Source: Gilliamella sp. ESL0405
Lineage (GTDB): Bacteria > Pseudomonadota > Gammaproteobacteria > Enterobacterales > Orbaceae
Assembly: GCF_019469205.1 (NCBI RefSeq)
Contig: NZ_CP048265.1
Location: forward strand, 2,666,001 to 2,730,000
DNA length: 64,000 nt
Direction: 5' to 3'
Shown here: piece after piece, positions 25,790-36,575 of the stretch
Numbering within the stretch: the first letter of the stretch is position 1
Layout of the letters: each line of letters starts with the position of its first letter
Made by a program: the position numbers and the translations under genes
The notes under the pieces: model-generated
Told to the model about the DNA's origin: nothing
Database searches by the model: none
What the model saw: only the letters and a program-made list of their open reading frames with translations

Positions 25790-26950
25790 ATGGGATTGAT
25801 CGCGCCTCATGCTAGTGACAGTTTACAACCTTTACAGGTTAATGACGATGAACGGCTAGCCCTGCAACAATATGCAAAAAATTTACCAGCCATCACCTTA
25901 TCCAGTCGTGAAACAGGGGATTTAGTGATGTTAGGCGTCGGGGGTTTTACACCTCTGTATGGCTTTATGCGAGAAGAGGACTGGCGTAGCGTGTGCGATA
26001 ATATGCATTTAGCGAACGGGGTTTTTTGGCCAATTCCCATAACCGTATCGGTGACCGATGCTCAAGCTAATACCCTAAAATTAGGTGATGAAATCGCTTT
26101 AAAAACACCAGATGGGCAGATAATCGGTATTTTGAATGTGGATAGTATTTATCGTCCAGATAAACAATATGAAGCTAATCAGGTGTTTACAACGACAGAT
26201 CCAAGTCATCCTGGTGTTGCAATGCTGATGGCTCAACCACCGATTAATTTAGGTGGTAAAGTCCGGGTTCTGCACGATAATGGCTTTAAAGCACAGTTTG
26301 GTCAATATGCTTTAACGCCACAACAGACACGGGAACGCTTTAATCAATTAGGTTGGAAAAAAATAGCAGCCTTTCAAACTCGTAATCCAATGCATCGTTC
26401 ACACGAATATTTAGTTAAAACCGTGTTAGAACTTTTTGATGGTGTGCTTATCCATTCATTATTTGGTAACTTAAAACCCGGCGATGTACCGACCAACATT
26501 CGTCTTAAAGCAATTAATAGTTTAATTCACAATTACTTTGTGCCAGATTCCGTTATTCATTCCGGTTACCCTTTAGATATGCGCTACGCTGGGCCGAAAG
26601 AGGCGTTACTGCATGCCCTTTTTAGACAAAATTATGGTTGTAGTCATCTTATCGTCGGCCGCGATCATGCTGGGGTTGGGGATTTTTACTCACCGTTTGC
26701 TGCACAAGAGATCTTTAGCCATTTGCAGGATGACGATTTACTCATTAAGCCAATTAAGATTGACTGGACATTTTATTGCCATAAATGTGACGGTATGGCA
26801 TCAACGAAAACTTGTCCACACGGTAGTGCTGATCGCGTTCTTATTTCAGGCACAGAGGTCAGACGACGTTTACAAGCCAAAGAGCCGATACCAGAAACAT
26901 TTAGTCGGCCAGAAGTCGTTGCTGAGTTATATCAATGGGTAAATCAGTAA
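25790..26950 (+). CDS. sat: Sat, ATP sulfurylase (single-subunit type)
   Basis: Sat makes adenosine 5'-phosphosulfate from sulfate and ATP. The 386-residue protein is of the homo-oligomeric Sat/MET3 type and not the CysDN type of enterics. Visible motifs: QTRNPMHRSHEYL with the HxxH-type nucleotide loop (residues about 195-207), GRDHAGVGDFY, and a Cys/His pattern HKCDG...CPH in the C-terminal part. No APS-kinase domain is fused. A good AAGGAA precedes the ATG. It is the first gene of the sat-cysH-cysJ-cysI cluster for sulfate assimilation. Confidence 0.93.
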   Translation: MGLIAPHASDSLQPLQVNDDERLALQQYAKNLPAITLSSRETGDLVMLGVGGFTPLYGFMREEDWRSVCDNMHLANGVFWPIPITVSVTDAQANTLKLGDEIALKTPDGQIIGILNVDSIYRPDKQYEANQVFTTTDPSHPGVAMLMAQPPINLGGKVRVLHDNGFKAQFGQYALTPQQTRERFNQLGWKKIAAFQTRNPMHRSHEYLVKTVLELFDGVLIHSLFGNLKPGDVPTNIRLKAINSLIHNYFVPDSVIHSGYPLDMRYAGPKEALLHALFRQNYGCSHLIVGRDHAGVGDFYSPFAAQEIFSHLQDDDLLIKPIKIDWTFYCHKCDGMASTKTCPHGSADRVLISGTEVRRRLQAKEPIPETFSRPEVVAELYQWVNQ

Positions 26951-26995
26951 TCAGCTAAATAGTTAATCATCCATAAATCAATAAAGGGAAAAGCC

Positions 26996-27631
26996 ATGCT
27001 AGATTTAACTAAAGTTAACCAAAAATTGCAAAATCAGTCACCGTTAACCATTATTGAATGGGCACTGAAAAAACAACAAGATATTCCAGTGAAAAGTATT
27101 ATCAGTACCCATTTTGGCCCTTATGAGGCCGTACTTTTGCACCTTGTTACCCAAATCGATCCAAATATTAAGGTTGTTTGGGTCGATAACGGTTATGCAA
27201 CCAATGCAACCTATCGTGTAGCCAATGAAATTACTAAACAACTTAATCTTAATCTACATATTTTTGTCCCACAAAGGACGACTGCTTATTTAAATGTGCG
27301 ATATGGCGGGCTACCTGAACTTGATACTCCGGAACACACCGAGTTTACACAAATTGTTAAAATTGAACCGTTTAACCGTGCTTTGTCTACGCTTAAACCC
27401 ACATTGTGGTTTACTGCACTACGCCGTGAACAATCTGCGCTAAGGCAAGAACTCAATATTGTAACAAAAGCAGGGGACAATTTATTTAAGATCGCCCCAA
27501 TACTCGATTGGACGAGTCAAGATATGCAGAATTATATCGAAAAACATAATTTACCTAACGAAATGGACTACGTCGATCCAACTAAAGGACCACAAGGTAG
27601 AGAGTGCGGTTTACATAAAATAACTTTTTGA
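26996..27631 (+). CDS. cysH: CysH-type (phospho)adenylyl-sulfate reductase
   Basis: CysH reduces activated sulfate to sulfite with thioredoxin or glutaredoxin. In the 211 residues, the PP-loop-like start, TALRREQSALRQEL and the C-terminal catalytic motif RECGLH are clear. The CC...CxxC iron-sulfur motif of APS reductases is absent, pointing to the PAPS type. The usual segment between the last helix and ECGLH (in E. coli the KYHPLWDEGYLSVGD region) is missing or replaced by a short EMDYVDPTKGPQG. It is therefore a shortened variant. It sits between sat and cysJI. Confidence 0.85.
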   Translation: MLDLTKVNQKLQNQSPLTIIEWALKKQQDIPVKSIISTHFGPYEAVLLHLVTQIDPNIKVVWVDNGYATNATYRVANEITKQLNLNLHIFVPQRTTAYLNVRYGGLPELDTPEHTEFTQIVKIEPFNRALSTLKPTLWFTALRREQSALRQELNIVTKAGDNLFKIAPILDWTSQDMQNYIEKHNLPNEMDYVDPTKGPQGRECGLHKITF

Positions 27632-27737
27632 TTTTTAGGATCGATCCACATTGGACTTTACCAACAGAAGATGAGTAAAACAATATTGGTTAGATTTACC
27701 ATAGCACGTTAAGGTTACGAGCCAATAGCAATTTAAC

Positions 27738-27755
27738 GATAGCCTAAACGCTATC
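27738..27755 (+). promoter_or_regulatory. Small hairpin just upstream of the cysJ ribosome binding site
   Basis: GATAGC (27738-27743) and GCTATC (27750-27755) form a 6-bp stem ending 5 bases before the AAGG of cysJ. There is no T-tract. It may influence translation or mRNA processing in the cysH-cysJ gap of 139 bases. Confidence 0.3.
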
Positions 27756-27770
27756 AGATAAGGTCATCGT

Positions 27771-29558
27771 ATGAGTACACAACATTTTCCTTTTAATTGT
27801 GATGAGTTAAAAAAAATTATTGAAAATTGCAACGATAAGCAGCTAGCTTGGTTATCGGGTTATTTATGGGGACGGGCGGAAAAAAGTTCCGTCGAACAAG
27901 TTTTACCGAGTACCACTCTCCCCTCCAATATGACTCAAGCGGAGCAAAAAGTCACAATTATATCGGCATCACAAACCGGTAATGCCCGCCGAGTAGCTAA
28001 CGAGTTAAGTCAGGATATTGAACGTTTGGGTATTGCGGTGACTCATCTGCCGGCAGGAGAATATAAAGCTAAAAAACTCAGTCAGGAAGAGATTTTAATA
28101 TTGGTGACCTCAACCCAAGGTGAGGGTGAGCCACCGGAAGAAGCGCTGTCACTTTATAAATATCTGTTTGCCGCTAAAGCGCCTAAATTAACTCATTTAC
28201 AGTTTGCGGTTTTTGGCTTAGGCGACGCTTCTTATCCAAAATTTTGTCAAGCTGCTAAAGACTTTGATCAACGATTCGCTGAATTAGATGCTCAGCGCCT
28301 GCTAGTACGTGTAGATGCTGATACAGATTTTCAAACCATAAGTACCTCTTGGCGACAGGCAGTGATTGATAAACTTAGTCAATTACAACTATCAAACACA
28401 CAATCGCCAACAGAAAATTCAACCAGTATAGCCGTTAACAGTAGCCTTTATCACCGCGATAATCCATTTATTGCCGCAGTTAACGTTAATCAAAAAATCA
28501 CCTCACGCGATTCAGATCGTGATATTCGTCATATTGAGCTTGACCTGTCCGATTCGGATCTTCATTATCAACCTGGTGATGCGGTAGGTGTTTGGTATAA
28601 AAATAGTAATGAACTTGTGGAGGAGATACTAAGTATCACCCAGCTTGCAGGTGAAACGCCAGTTGAACATCATGGACAACAGATCGCTTTAAAAACGGTT
28701 CTGACTGAATATGTTGAATTGACTCAAAATACGCCGATCATTATTGAAAAATACGCTCAAGCCGTTCAACATCCCGAACTTCTTGCCTTAATTGGCGATC
28801 GAGAAGCCTTATTGGAAATGAGTCAAACATTACCACTGGTTGATATGCTTAACCGCTATCGCGGCAAGATAGCGGCACAGGTCTTCGTTGGATTGCTTCG
28901 GCCTCTTACTCCGCGTTTCTATTCCATTGCTTCTGCGCAAGATGAAGTTGGCTCAGAAGTTCATCTTACCGTAAATGTAGTACGTTATCAGGTCGACGAT
29001 AAGATCCGTATGGGCGGCGCATCTGGATTCTTAGCAAATCAAATTGCTGATCAAGATCAAGTCAAAATTTTTATTGAGCATAATGATAATTTTCGATTAC
29101 CTGATGATACTCATGCACCAATCATTATGATTGCTGCCGGTACGGGCATTACCCCCTTTAGGGCGTTCTTACAACAGCGTGCGAGTCAAGGTGCTACCGG
29201 TAAGAATTGGTTATTCTTTGGCAATCCACATTTTATATCCGATTTTCTCTATCAAGTGGAATGGCAGAGCTATGTTAAAGAAGGTCTGTTAACTCGCATC
29301 GATCTTGCTTGGTCACGAGATCAAGCTGAGAAAATCTATGTACAAGATAAATTAATTGCTCAAGCCAGGGATATTTGGCAATGGCTACAAGAAGGTGCCT
29401 TTATCTATGTTTGTGGGGATGCTAAACGTATGGCAAAAGCGGTTGATTTAGCGCTTCAACAAATTTTGATGACTCAAGCACAATATAGTCAAGAACAAGC
29501 TATCAGTTATTTGGATGAATTAAGAAGTCAAAAGCGCTATCAACGAGATGTTTACTAA
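27771..29558 (+). CDS. cysJ: CysJ, sulfite reductase flavoprotein subunit
   Basis: CysJ passes electrons from NADPH through FAD and FMN to the CysI hemoprotein. The 595-residue protein has an N-terminal flavodoxin domain (SASQTGNARRVANEL near residues 65-80), then the FAD domain (RFYSIASAQ; GGASGFLA) and the NADPH domain (AAGTGITPFRAFLQQR; ending with YQRDVY, the typical C-terminal Tyr). Length is equal to that of enteric CysJ. It is followed 47 bases later by cysI. Confidence 0.95.
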   Translation: MSTQHFPFNCDELKKIIENCNDKQLAWLSGYLWGRAEKSSVEQVLPSTTLPSNMTQAEQKVTIISASQTGNARRVANELSQDIERLGIAVTHLPAGEYKAKKLSQEEILILVTSTQGEGEPPEEALSLYKYLFAAKAPKLTHLQFAVFGLGDASYPKFCQAAKDFDQRFAELDAQRLLVRVDADTDFQTISTSWRQAVIDKLSQLQLSNTQSPTENSTSIAVNSSLYHRDNPFIAAVNVNQKITSRDSDRDIRHIELDLSDSDLHYQPGDAVGVWYKNSNELVEEILSITQLAGETPVEHHGQQIALKTVLTEYVELTQNTPIIIEKYAQAVQHPELLALIGDREALLEMSQTLPLVDMLNRYRGKIAAQVFVGLLRPLTPRFYSIASAQDEVGSEVHLTVNVVRYQVDDKIRMGGASGFLANQIADQDQVKIFIEHNDNFRLPDDTHAPIIMIAAGTGITPFRAFLQQRASQGATGKNWLFFGNPHFISDFLYQVEWQSYVKEGLLTRIDLAWSRDQAEKIYVQDKLIAQARDIWQWLQEGAFIYVCGDAKRMAKAVDLALQQILMTQAQYSQEQAISYLDELRSQKRYQRDVY

Positions 29559-29605
29559 TGATAAACAGATACAACAACTAATATTAATTTATCGAGTGAT
29601 GTAAT

Positions 29606-31366
29606 ATGAGCAAATCTAAAACAGTTACCCTGACTCAAACAGTCAATTTAACACCGCCACAAAATGATGTCTCTGATCTGCCTTTATCGGATTCTGAACG
29701 ATTTAAGCGAGAAAGTAATTATTTGCGAGGCACTATCGTTGATGATCTTAATAACGGTTTAACGGGTGGCTTTAACAGCGATAATTCTCAGCTAATTCGC
29801 TTACATGGCATGTATCAGCAAGATGATCGCGATATTCGTAAAGAACGCACAGAACAAAAACTGGAGCCACTGATCTCCATGATGTTACGTTGCCGCCTGC
29901 CCGGTGGTATCATCACCCCAAAACAGTGGCTGACTATCGATAAATTTGCTACTGAAGCAACAAAATATGGCAGTATTCGACTCACGACTCGACAAACTTT
30001 CCAATTTCACGGACTGTTTAAACGCAGCCTTAAGTCTGCTCATCAGCTGTTGCATAAGATAGGGCTAGATTCGATTGCCACTGCCGGTGATGTGAATCGT
30101 AACGTTTTATGTACTTCAAATCCTGTGGAATCAAAAGTTCATCAACAAGCTTATCATTGGGCAAGCAAAATCTCAGAACACCTTTTACCGAAAACCCGTG
30201 CTTACGTTGAAATATGGCTGGATGGTGAAAAGCTTTCTACACCCGATAGTGAGCCAATTTTAAGTTCGACTTATTTACCGCGTAAATTTAAAACTGCCGT
30301 TGTCATCCCCCCGATTAATGATGTGGATGTTCATGCTAATGATCTTAGCTTTGTGGCAATAGCAGAAAAAGGCGAACTGATTGGTTTTAATGTATTAGTT
30401 GGTGGTGGTTTGGCAATGACGCATGGTGATAAAACAACTTACCCACGCAAAGCCGATGATTTTGGTTTTATTCCTGTCGAAAAAGTACTGACTTTTGCTG
30501 AGGCCGTTGTGACCACCCAACGTGATTGGGGTAACCGCAATAATCGAAAAAATGCCAAAACTAAATATACGCTTGAACGTGTTGGCGTGGAAAACTTCAA
30601 AAAAGAGGTTGAACTACGTGCCGGAAGTAAATTTCTAAGTAGTAAACCTTATAACTTTAGTCGACGAGGTGATCAATTTGGTTGGTATAAAGGTATTGAT
30701 GATAACTGGCATTTAACGCTATTTATTGAAAATGGTCGGTTACTTGATTATCCCAATAAACCATTAAAAACCGGCGTTGCAGAAATTGCCAAAATTCATC
30801 AAGGTGATCTGCGTATAACCGCCAATCAAAACTTAATTATAGCTAACGTGCCAGAGGAACAAAAAGCAGCCATTGAACAAATTGCACGTCAATATGGTTT
30901 GCTTGACGATACTGTCACATTACAACGTAAATATTCCATGGCCTGTGTGTCTTTCCCAACTTGCCCACTAGCTATGGCTGAAGCAGAACGGTTTTTACCG
31001 ACGTTTGTAACTAAAATAGAACAGATGTTAACTCAGCATCACTTATCCGATGATTATATTATTTTGCGTGTAACCGGTTGTCCTAACGGTTGCGCCAGAG
31101 CCATGTTGGCGGAAGTGGGCATGGTGGGTAAAGCACCTGGTCGCTACAATTTATATCTTGGCGGTAATCGAGAAGGCACGCGAATTCCTCGCTTATATAA
31201 AGAAAACGTGAATGTAGAGGAGATTTTATTAGCACTCGAACCACTTATTGCCGCATGGTCCATTCATCGCAATAAAGAAGAAGGATTTGGTGATTTTGTT
31301 ATTCGTCATGAGATTGTGAAACCGGTACTCAATTCAGCGATCGATTTTTATCAAGAGGCGAATTGA
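29606..31366 (+). CDS. cysI: CysI, sulfite reductase hemoprotein subunit
   Basis: CysI reduces sulfite to sulfide by six electrons at a siroheme coupled to a 4Fe-4S cluster. The 586-residue length is standard. The cluster cysteines are in CVSFPTC and [10 protein letters not shown] near residues 450-500. [12 protein letters not shown] near residue 130 is the siroheme-binding region. Last gene of the sat-cysHJI block; a 352-base gap with the cysB promoter follows. Confidence 0.95.
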   Translation: MSKSKTVTLTQTVNLTPPQNDVSDLPLSDSERFKRESNYLRGTIVDDLNNGLTGGFNSDNSQLIRLHGMYQQDDRDIRKERTEQKLEPLISMMLRCRLPGGIITPKQWLTIDKFATEATKYGSIRLTTRQTFQFHGLFKRSLKSAHQLLHKIGLDSIATAGDVNRNVLCTSNPVESKVHQQAYHWASKISEHLLPKTRAYVEIWLDGEKLSTPDSEPILSSTYLPRKFKTAVVIPPINDVDVHANDLSFVAIAEKGELIGFNVLVGGGLAMTHGDKTTYPRKADDFGFIPVEKVLTFAEAVVTTQRDWGNRNNRKNAKTKYTLERVGVENFKKEVELRAGSKFLSSKPYNFSRRGDQFGWYKGIDDNWHLTLFIENGRLLDYPNKPLKTGVAEIAKIHQGDLRITANQNLIIANVPEEQKAAIEQIARQYGLLDDTVTLQRKYSMACVSFPTCPLAMAEAERFLPTFVTKIEQMLTQHHLSDDYIILRVTGCPNGCARAMLAEVGMVGKAPGRYNLYLGGNREGTRIPRLYKENVNVEEILLALEPLIAAWSIHRNKEEGFGDFVIRHEIVKPVLNSAIDFYQEAN

Positions 31367-31718
31367 GATAAGTATAAAAGTTGTTGATTGATAATTTTAA
31401 ACTATGTTTATTGACTGTAGGCATATATAGCCATAATTCATATGGTTATTACTTTATCATATTTGTCTTTTTTATACGTTCTTTTATACTGAAATTACTT
31501 ATCAAAGCACATAATTTTACTAATAAAATTACGAATAAGCATAATTTATAAATTAGACAAAATGCTTATAACCAGTTTCATCATATTGCTTATGCTTGCT
31601 GGCGGTCTGAAATTTTTTAAATAATTCACTTTTTAGTTATTAATTATATACAGCAACTTACACATAAATAATACAACTATATAACGGGAATAAAGTAATT
31701 TTTACTAGGAAGATCGTC
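31367..31718 (+). promoter_or_regulatory. cysI-cysB intergenic region with GCTTAT motifs
   Basis: The 352-base AT-rich gap has no open frame or RNA gene that I can see. Three related motifs stand out: ATAAGC at 31535-31540 (reverse), GCTTAT at 31564-31569 and GCTTAT at 31588-31593, the last within TTGCTTATGCTT. They lie 125-185 bases before the cysB ATG and could be an autoregulatory site. Confidence 0.3.
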
Positions 31719-32672
31719 ATGAATATACAACAATTAAGGATTATTCACGAAGCTGCGCGTTGTAATTATAATTTAACCGAAGTCGCAAATTCTTTATACA
31801 CATCTCAGTCTGGTGTAAGCCGACATATCAAAGAGCTAGAAGAAGAGCTGAATATTGATCTTTTTATTCGTCAAGGTAAGCGCTTGATTAACATGACTGA
31901 ACCCGGTTTAGAATTGGTGGTTATTGCCGAGCGAATTTTAAATGAAATTAATAATATTAAGCGGTTATCAACCATTTTTTCTAATACTGATGAAGGTTCA
32001 TTAGTGATAGCGACCACCCACTCTCAGGCCCGTTATATTCTCCCAAATATTATAAAATCTTTTAGAATGCTTTTTCCTAAAGTTCATATCATTATCAATC
32101 AGGGATCATCTAGTGAAATTATCTCTCAGCTTCTTTCTGGCGAAGCAGATATTGGTATTGATAATGAAAGAGTGGATAACAGTTCACTTGCTATTTACCC
32201 TTTTTATCGTTGGCATTACTCTATAGTTACTCCGAAAGATCACCCTTTGACTAAAGTCGATAAAGTGACGTTAGATATGTTACAAACATTACCTATCATC
32301 ACTTATCGTCAAGGAATATTTCCTCGTAAAAGTATTGATAAAGCCTTTTCAGCTATCGGATTGACACCCAATATCTCGCTCAATGTTCAGGAGCCTGATG
32401 TTATTAAAACTTATGTTGAGTTAGGTTTAGGGATTGGTATTTTAGGTAATAAAATGTATAACCCTGATCATGATATCAATTTAGTTGAATTGGATGCGAA
32501 ACATCTGTTTGAATCACATGTTACATGGCTAGGATTAAAACGACATAAATTACAACGTAATTATATTTGGCGCTTTATTCAATTATGCAATCAAGAGTTG
32601 TCACTGGAAGATATCAAAAGTCATGCATTAATTGAGCAAACTCATTCCAAAATACTTGATTATCAGATTTAA
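31719..32672 (+). CDS. cysB: CysB-like LysR-type regulator of sulfur assimilation
   Basis: CysB activates cysteine biosynthesis genes when N-acetylserine is present. The 317-residue protein has the LysR helix-turn-helix at the start (NLTEVANSLYTSQSGVSRHI, residues 18-37) and the CysB/Cbl-type effector domain, with ATTHSQARYILPNII near residue 95 and TYVELGLGIGIL near 230. In enterics CysB has 324 residues. Position between the sulfate reduction genes and the convergent sulfate transporter supports CysB over other LysR proteins; the paralogue Cbl cannot be fully excluded. Confidence 0.88.
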   Translation: MNIQQLRIIHEAARCNYNLTEVANSLYTSQSGVSRHIKELEEELNIDLFIRQGKRLINMTEPGLELVVIAERILNEINNIKRLSTIFSNTDEGSLVIATTHSQARYILPNIIKSFRMLFPKVHIIINQGSSSEIISQLLSGEADIGIDNERVDNSSLAIYPFYRWHYSIVTPKDHPLTKVDKVTLDMLQTLPIITYRQGIFPRKSIDKAFSAIGLTPNISLNVQEPDVIKTYVELGLGIGILGNKMYNPDHDINLVELDAKHLFESHVTWLGLKRHKLQRNYIWRFIQLCNQELSLEDIKSHALIEQTHSKILDYQI

Positions 32673-32691
32673 TTTATAGGAATCATTCTCC

Positions 32692-33771
32692 TTAAATCAT
32701 AAACTCTAATAGTTCATCTTGCATAAAAATATTAACGAGTGCAGGTTGCCAGTAGACAGTATCACCAATTTCAACTTGCTGTTGTTCATATTGTCGATAG
32801 CTAATAGATACATCAATATGCTTTGGTTGTCCGGCTACAGCAATTTCCAGAAAGACGGTTGGACCAGCAGTATGTATACGTACAACTTCTCCTTGGATAT
32901 CATTTTTTCGGGCAATTTTAGCAATACTGATTTCGTGAGGTCGAACATAAGCGATAGTAGACTGATCAGGCCAGGTACCTTGTTCCCTCATATCTTTGTG
33001 AAAATCACCAATGATTAATGTATTATTTTCAATATAACCATATAAAAGGTTAACATCCCCTAGAAAATGCGCAACAAAGGCGGTTTTTGGTTGCTTATAG
33101 ACTTCGGCAGGGGTACCTATTTGCTCTATGTGACCTTGATTCATTAAAATTATTCTATCAGCAACTTCCAGTGCTTCTTCTTGATCATGGGTAACAAAGA
33201 TGCTGGTAACATTGAGTTCATGATGAAAATCACGCAACCAACGCCTTAAATCTTTACGGACTTTAGCATCTAAAGCACTAAATGGTTCATCAAGCAACAA
33301 CACATTAGGTTTCGAAGCCAACGCACGCGCTAATGCAACTCGCTGGCGCTGACCACCTGACAGTTGGTCTGGATAACGTTTGGCAAAATGGTCAAGTTGC
33401 ACTAATTCGAGTAATTGATTAACGCGTTCATCAATTGCTGTTTTATTTAATCGTACAGATCTTGGTTTCATTTTTAGTCCAAATGCCACATTTTCAGCTA
33501 CATTCATATGCCGAAATAACGCATAATTTTGAAAGACAAAACCAATTTCTCGTTGCTTGGCGCTCAGCTTAGTTACTTCCCTATCAGCAAAATAGATTTG
33601 CCCTGAACTGGCAGTTTCTAAACCGGCTATAATGCGCAGTAAAGTTGTTTTTCCACAACCAGATGGGCCTAATAGTGCAACTAATTCACCTTGTTTTATG
33701 CTGAAATTGATATTTTCTAAGACATTAACGTGTTCAAAACTTTTATTGATATTGTGTAGTGTAATACTCAT
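32692..33771 (-). CDS. cysA: CysA, sulfate/thiosulfate ABC transporter ATPase
   Basis: CysA powers sulfate import. The 359-residue protein has Walker [12 protein letters not shown] (about 35-45), signature [15 protein letters not shown], Walker [13 protein letters not shown] and switch His in FVTHDQEEA, then a C-terminal TOBE-like regulatory domain. It is the last gene of the sbp-cysT-cysW-cysA operon on the minus strand, starting 9 bases after cysW. It ends 19 bases from the convergent cysB. Confidence 0.94.
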   Translation of the reverse strand: MSITLHNINKSFEHVNVLENINFSIKQGELVALLGPSGCGKTTLLRIIAGLETASSGQIYFADREVTKLSAKQREIGFVFQNYALFRHMNVAENVAFGLKMKPRSVRLNKTAIDERVNQLLELVQLDHFAKRYPDQLSGGQRQRVALARALASKPNVLLLDEPFSALDAKVRKDLRRWLRDFHHELNVTSIFVTHDQEEALEVADRIILMNQGHIEQIGTPAEVYKQPKTAFVAHFLGDVNLLYGYIENNTLIIGDFHKDMREQGTWPDQSTIAYVRPHEISIAKIARKNDIQGEVVRIHTAGPTVFLEIAVAGQPKHIDVSISYRQYEQQQVEIGDTVYWQPALVNIFMQDELLEFMI

Positions 33772-33780
33772 ATCTACCTC

Positions 33781-34629
33781 TTAGTTCCCGTAATGACATT
33801 CATTGGCTAAGCGCCTTTCAATCCATTGACGAATCAAGAGTAACGCAAGCGACATCATTAATAGCAAAATAGCGACACTAAATGCGGCAACAATATTGTA
33901 TTCATTGTATAAAATCTCAACATGAAGCGGTAAGGTATTGGTGTAACCACGAATATGCCCAGAAACAACCGATACCGCGCCAAATTCACCGAGTGAGCGA
34001 GCGGTGCAAAGAACAACACCATGCATTAAGGCCCATTTAATATTGGGTAAAGTAATGTGGAAAAAAATTTGCCAGCCATTCGCACCAAGGACGCTGGCGG
34101 CCTCTTCTTCATGAGTACCTTGTAACGCCATTATCGGAATGAGTTCTCTTGCCACAAAAGGAACGGATACAAAAATCGTTGCTAAGATAATTCCTGGAAT
34201 CGCATAGACAATTTGAATATTCCACGCCTGCAAAAACGGATACAACGCACTTTGTGCGCCAAATAGCAATACATAGATTAAACCTGCAACAATGGGGGAA
34301 ATCGAGAACGGTAAATCAATTAATGTGACTAATATTTGTTTGCCTTTGAACTGATATTTAGTTATGACCCATGCTGCACATACACCAAATATCACATTTA
34401 ATGGCACCGCCACACCAACGGCAATCAGTGTTAATTTGAAAGCGGATAAGGTATCTGGCTCAATAATCACTTGCCAAAATGCATTTACACCATTAGCTAG
34501 CCCTTGCGCAAGCACCACAACTAGCGGCAACAACAAAAGTCCGAAAAACAGTAATACCGCCAACAAGATTAGCAATAGCTGTAAACGGGTTACTCTCTTT
34601 TTTTCTGTTATTGATTGTAATATCTGCAT
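33781..34629 (-). CDS. cysW: CysW, sulfate/thiosulfate ABC permease
   Basis: CysW is one of two inner-membrane permease subunits of the sulfate importer. The 282-residue protein has six hydrophobic segments and the EAA loop ([25 protein letters not shown]) that contacts CysA. It also has the CysW/CysT-typical [15 protein letters not shown]. It lies between cysT and cysA with gaps of 9 bases on each side. Confidence 0.93.
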   Translation of the reverse strand: MQILQSITEKKRVTRLQLLLILLAVLLFFGLLLLPLVVVLAQGLANGVNAFWQVIIEPDTLSAFKLTLIAVGVAVPLNVIFGVCAAWVITKYQFKGKQILVTLIDLPFSISPIVAGLIYVLLFGAQSALYPFLQAWNIQIVYAIPGIILATIFVSVPFVARELIPIMALQGTHEEEAASVLGANGWQIFFHITLPNIKWALMHGVVLCTARSLGEFGAVSVVSGHIRGYTNTLPLHVEILYNEYNIVAAFSVAILLLMMSLALLLIRQWIERRLANECHYGN

Positions 34630-34638
34630 AATCTTATA

Positions 34639-35481
34639 TTAATGGTTTTTATTAATCTTACGGTTAAGTTTTCGCTGTAAACTGTTCATAATTAATAACA
34701 ATACAAAAGCAATTAGTAACATCGTTACACCAATCGCGGCAGCGGCATCATAAGCATATTGGTCAAGTTTTGAGACAATTAATAACGGTAATATTTCGGT
34801 CTTAAATGGAATATTACCGGCAATAAAGACCACTGAACCATATTCGCCAATAGCACGAGCAAAAGCGAGGGTAAACCCCGTTAGCCAAGCAGGTAAAATG
34901 GCAGGTAAAATAATATGCATAAAAATTTGCCTAGGCGATGCACCAAGCAAACTCGCCGCTTCTTCTTGTTCACGTGGTAAATCAGCCATCACCGGTTGCA
35001 AAGTACGCACAACAAACGGCAATGTAACAAATAACAGCGCTAAGGTAATGCCAATGGGGGTATAAGCAATTTTAAAACTGAACCATTGCCCAATTGGCCC
35101 ATTTTTGGCATAAATTGCGGTTAACGCAATGCCAGCAACGGCTGTTGGTAAGGCAAACGGGATATCAATACAGATATCCATTATCTTACGTCCTGGAAAT
35201 CGATAACGCACCAGTACCCAAGCCAATAGTAAACCAATAAAGCTGTTTAAACCGGCGCTGATAAATGCGGTACTTAATGAAAGAGTTAATGCCAATAAAA
35301 ACTGTTTGCTGACTAATAACCGATGCCACTCCTCAAAAGACAGCTTTGTTGAATAAAGAAACAAACCTAATAACGGAATAAGCACAATCAAGCTAAGAAA
35401 GGTTAAAGTATAACCTAACGTTAAGCTAAAACCTGGGATGATCCGTTGTTGTTTAATGCTTGCAACTTTCATAACATTCAC
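34639..35481 (-). CDS. cysT: CysT (CysU), sulfate/thiosulfate ABC permease
   Basis: CysT is the partner permease of CysW. In the 280 residues, six membrane segments, the EAA loop (EEAASLLGASPRQIFMHIILP) and FARAIGEYGSVVFIAGN near the C-terminal third are clear. The second gene of the sulfate transport operon, 56 bases after sbp. Confidence 0.93.
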   Translation of the reverse strand: MNVMKVASIKQQRIIPGFSLTLGYTLTFLSLIVLIPLLGLFLYSTKLSFEEWHRLLVSKQFLLALTLSLSTAFISAGLNSFIGLLLAWVLVRYRFPGRKIMDICIDIPFALPTAVAGIALTAIYAKNGPIGQWFSFKIAYTPIGITLALLFVTLPFVVRTLQPVMADLPREQEEAASLLGASPRQIFMHIILPAILPAWLTGFTLAFARAIGEYGSVVFIAGNIPFKTEILPLLIVSKLDQYAYDAAAAIGVTMLLIAFVLLLIMNSLQRKLNRKINKNH

Positions 35482-35537
35482 CTTTATACCGCAAAGCTAA
35501 GTGAGCACACACATAACATCGCCAGAATAAGTAGTAA

Positions 35538-36575
35538 TTAGTTTATCTCAGCATAAATTGCATCAAAGATGGCCCCATCACTAAAAAATTTTTTTTGCAC
35601 TGTTTGCCATCCACCAAAATCGTTATCAACCGTAACTAGCTTAATAGTAGGAAACTGATCAGCATATTGTTTAAGGACATCAGGATTAACAGGACGATAA
35701 AAATGCTTGGCAATAATATGTTGTGCCGGCTCGCTATATAAGTATTCCAAATAAGCTTGCGCTTGCTTACGTGTACCTTTGCTATCAACAACTTTATCGA
35801 CTAAAGCCACAGTCGGCTCAGCTAAAATGGATAATGAGGGCATAATAATTTCTAATTGATCGCCACCTTGCTCTCTTAACGCCAAATAAGCCTCATTTTC
35901 CCAAGAAATTAAAACATCACCTAAGCCTCGCTGTACAAAGCTAATGGTTGCGCCTCTGGCACCAGTGTCTAAAACCGGAACATGTTGATATAATTTGGTG
36001 ACAAAATCTTGAGCTTGTTCATCGTTACCATAGGTACTTTTAGCATAAGCCCAAGCCGCCAAAAAATTCCAACGAGCCCCACCCGAGGTTTTGGGATTGG
36101 GTGTTATTACTTCAACATCATCTTTAATGAGATCACCCCAATCATAAATCTGTTTTGGATTACCTTTACGCACTAAAAAAACAATAGTTGAATGGTAAGG
36201 CGCACTATTATTTGGCAGCCTAGCTTGCCAATCAGGTGATATGTTAGTTTGATAACGGTTTAACGCATCAATATCACTCGATAACGCAAGCGTAACCACA
36301 TCGGCCTGCAAACCATCAATGACCGAACGCGCCTGTTTACCAGACCCACCATGCGAATTATTTATCGTCAACCGTTCACCGGTTTGCTGCTGCCAATACT
36401 CGATAAAAGCCTGATTATATGTTTTATAAAGCTCTCGCGTGGGATCATAAGAGACATTGAGTAATTCAATTGCTTGCGCTTGATGCATAAAAGTGCAAAT
36501 TGCCAATAATATTAAGCTGATCCCATGCCTATATAATTTTTGAAAAATAGGTAAATTTTTCACTCGACACCTCAC
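35538..36575 (-). CDS. sbp: Sbp, periplasmic sulfate-binding protein
   Basis: Sbp binds sulfate in the periplasm and delivers it to CysTWA. The 345-residue precursor has a signal peptide ([18 protein letters not shown], cleaved near residue 35). The start of the mature protein, [14 protein letters not shown], with SHGGSGKQ and DVVTLAL, is Sbp-like; CysP (thiosulfate) has a different pattern at these sites. [14 protein letters not shown] is also diagnostic. First gene of sbp-cysTWA. Confidence 0.92.
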   Translation of the reverse strand: MRCRVKNLPIFQKLYRHGISLILLAICTFMHQAQAIELLNVSYDPTRELYKTYNQAFIEYWQQQTGERLTINNSHGGSGKQARSVIDGLQADVVTLALSSDIDALNRYQTNISPDWQARLPNNSAPYHSTIVFLVRKGNPKQIYDWGDLIKDDVEVITPNPKTSGGARWNFLAAWAYAKSTYGNDEQAQDFVTKLYQHVPVLDTGARGATISFVQRGLGDVLISWENEAYLALREQGGDQLEIIMPSLSILAEPTVALVDKVVDSKGTRKQAQAYLEYLYSEPAQHIIAKHFYRPVNPDVLKQYADQFPTIKLVTVDNDFGGWQTVQKKFFSDGAIFDAIYAEIN

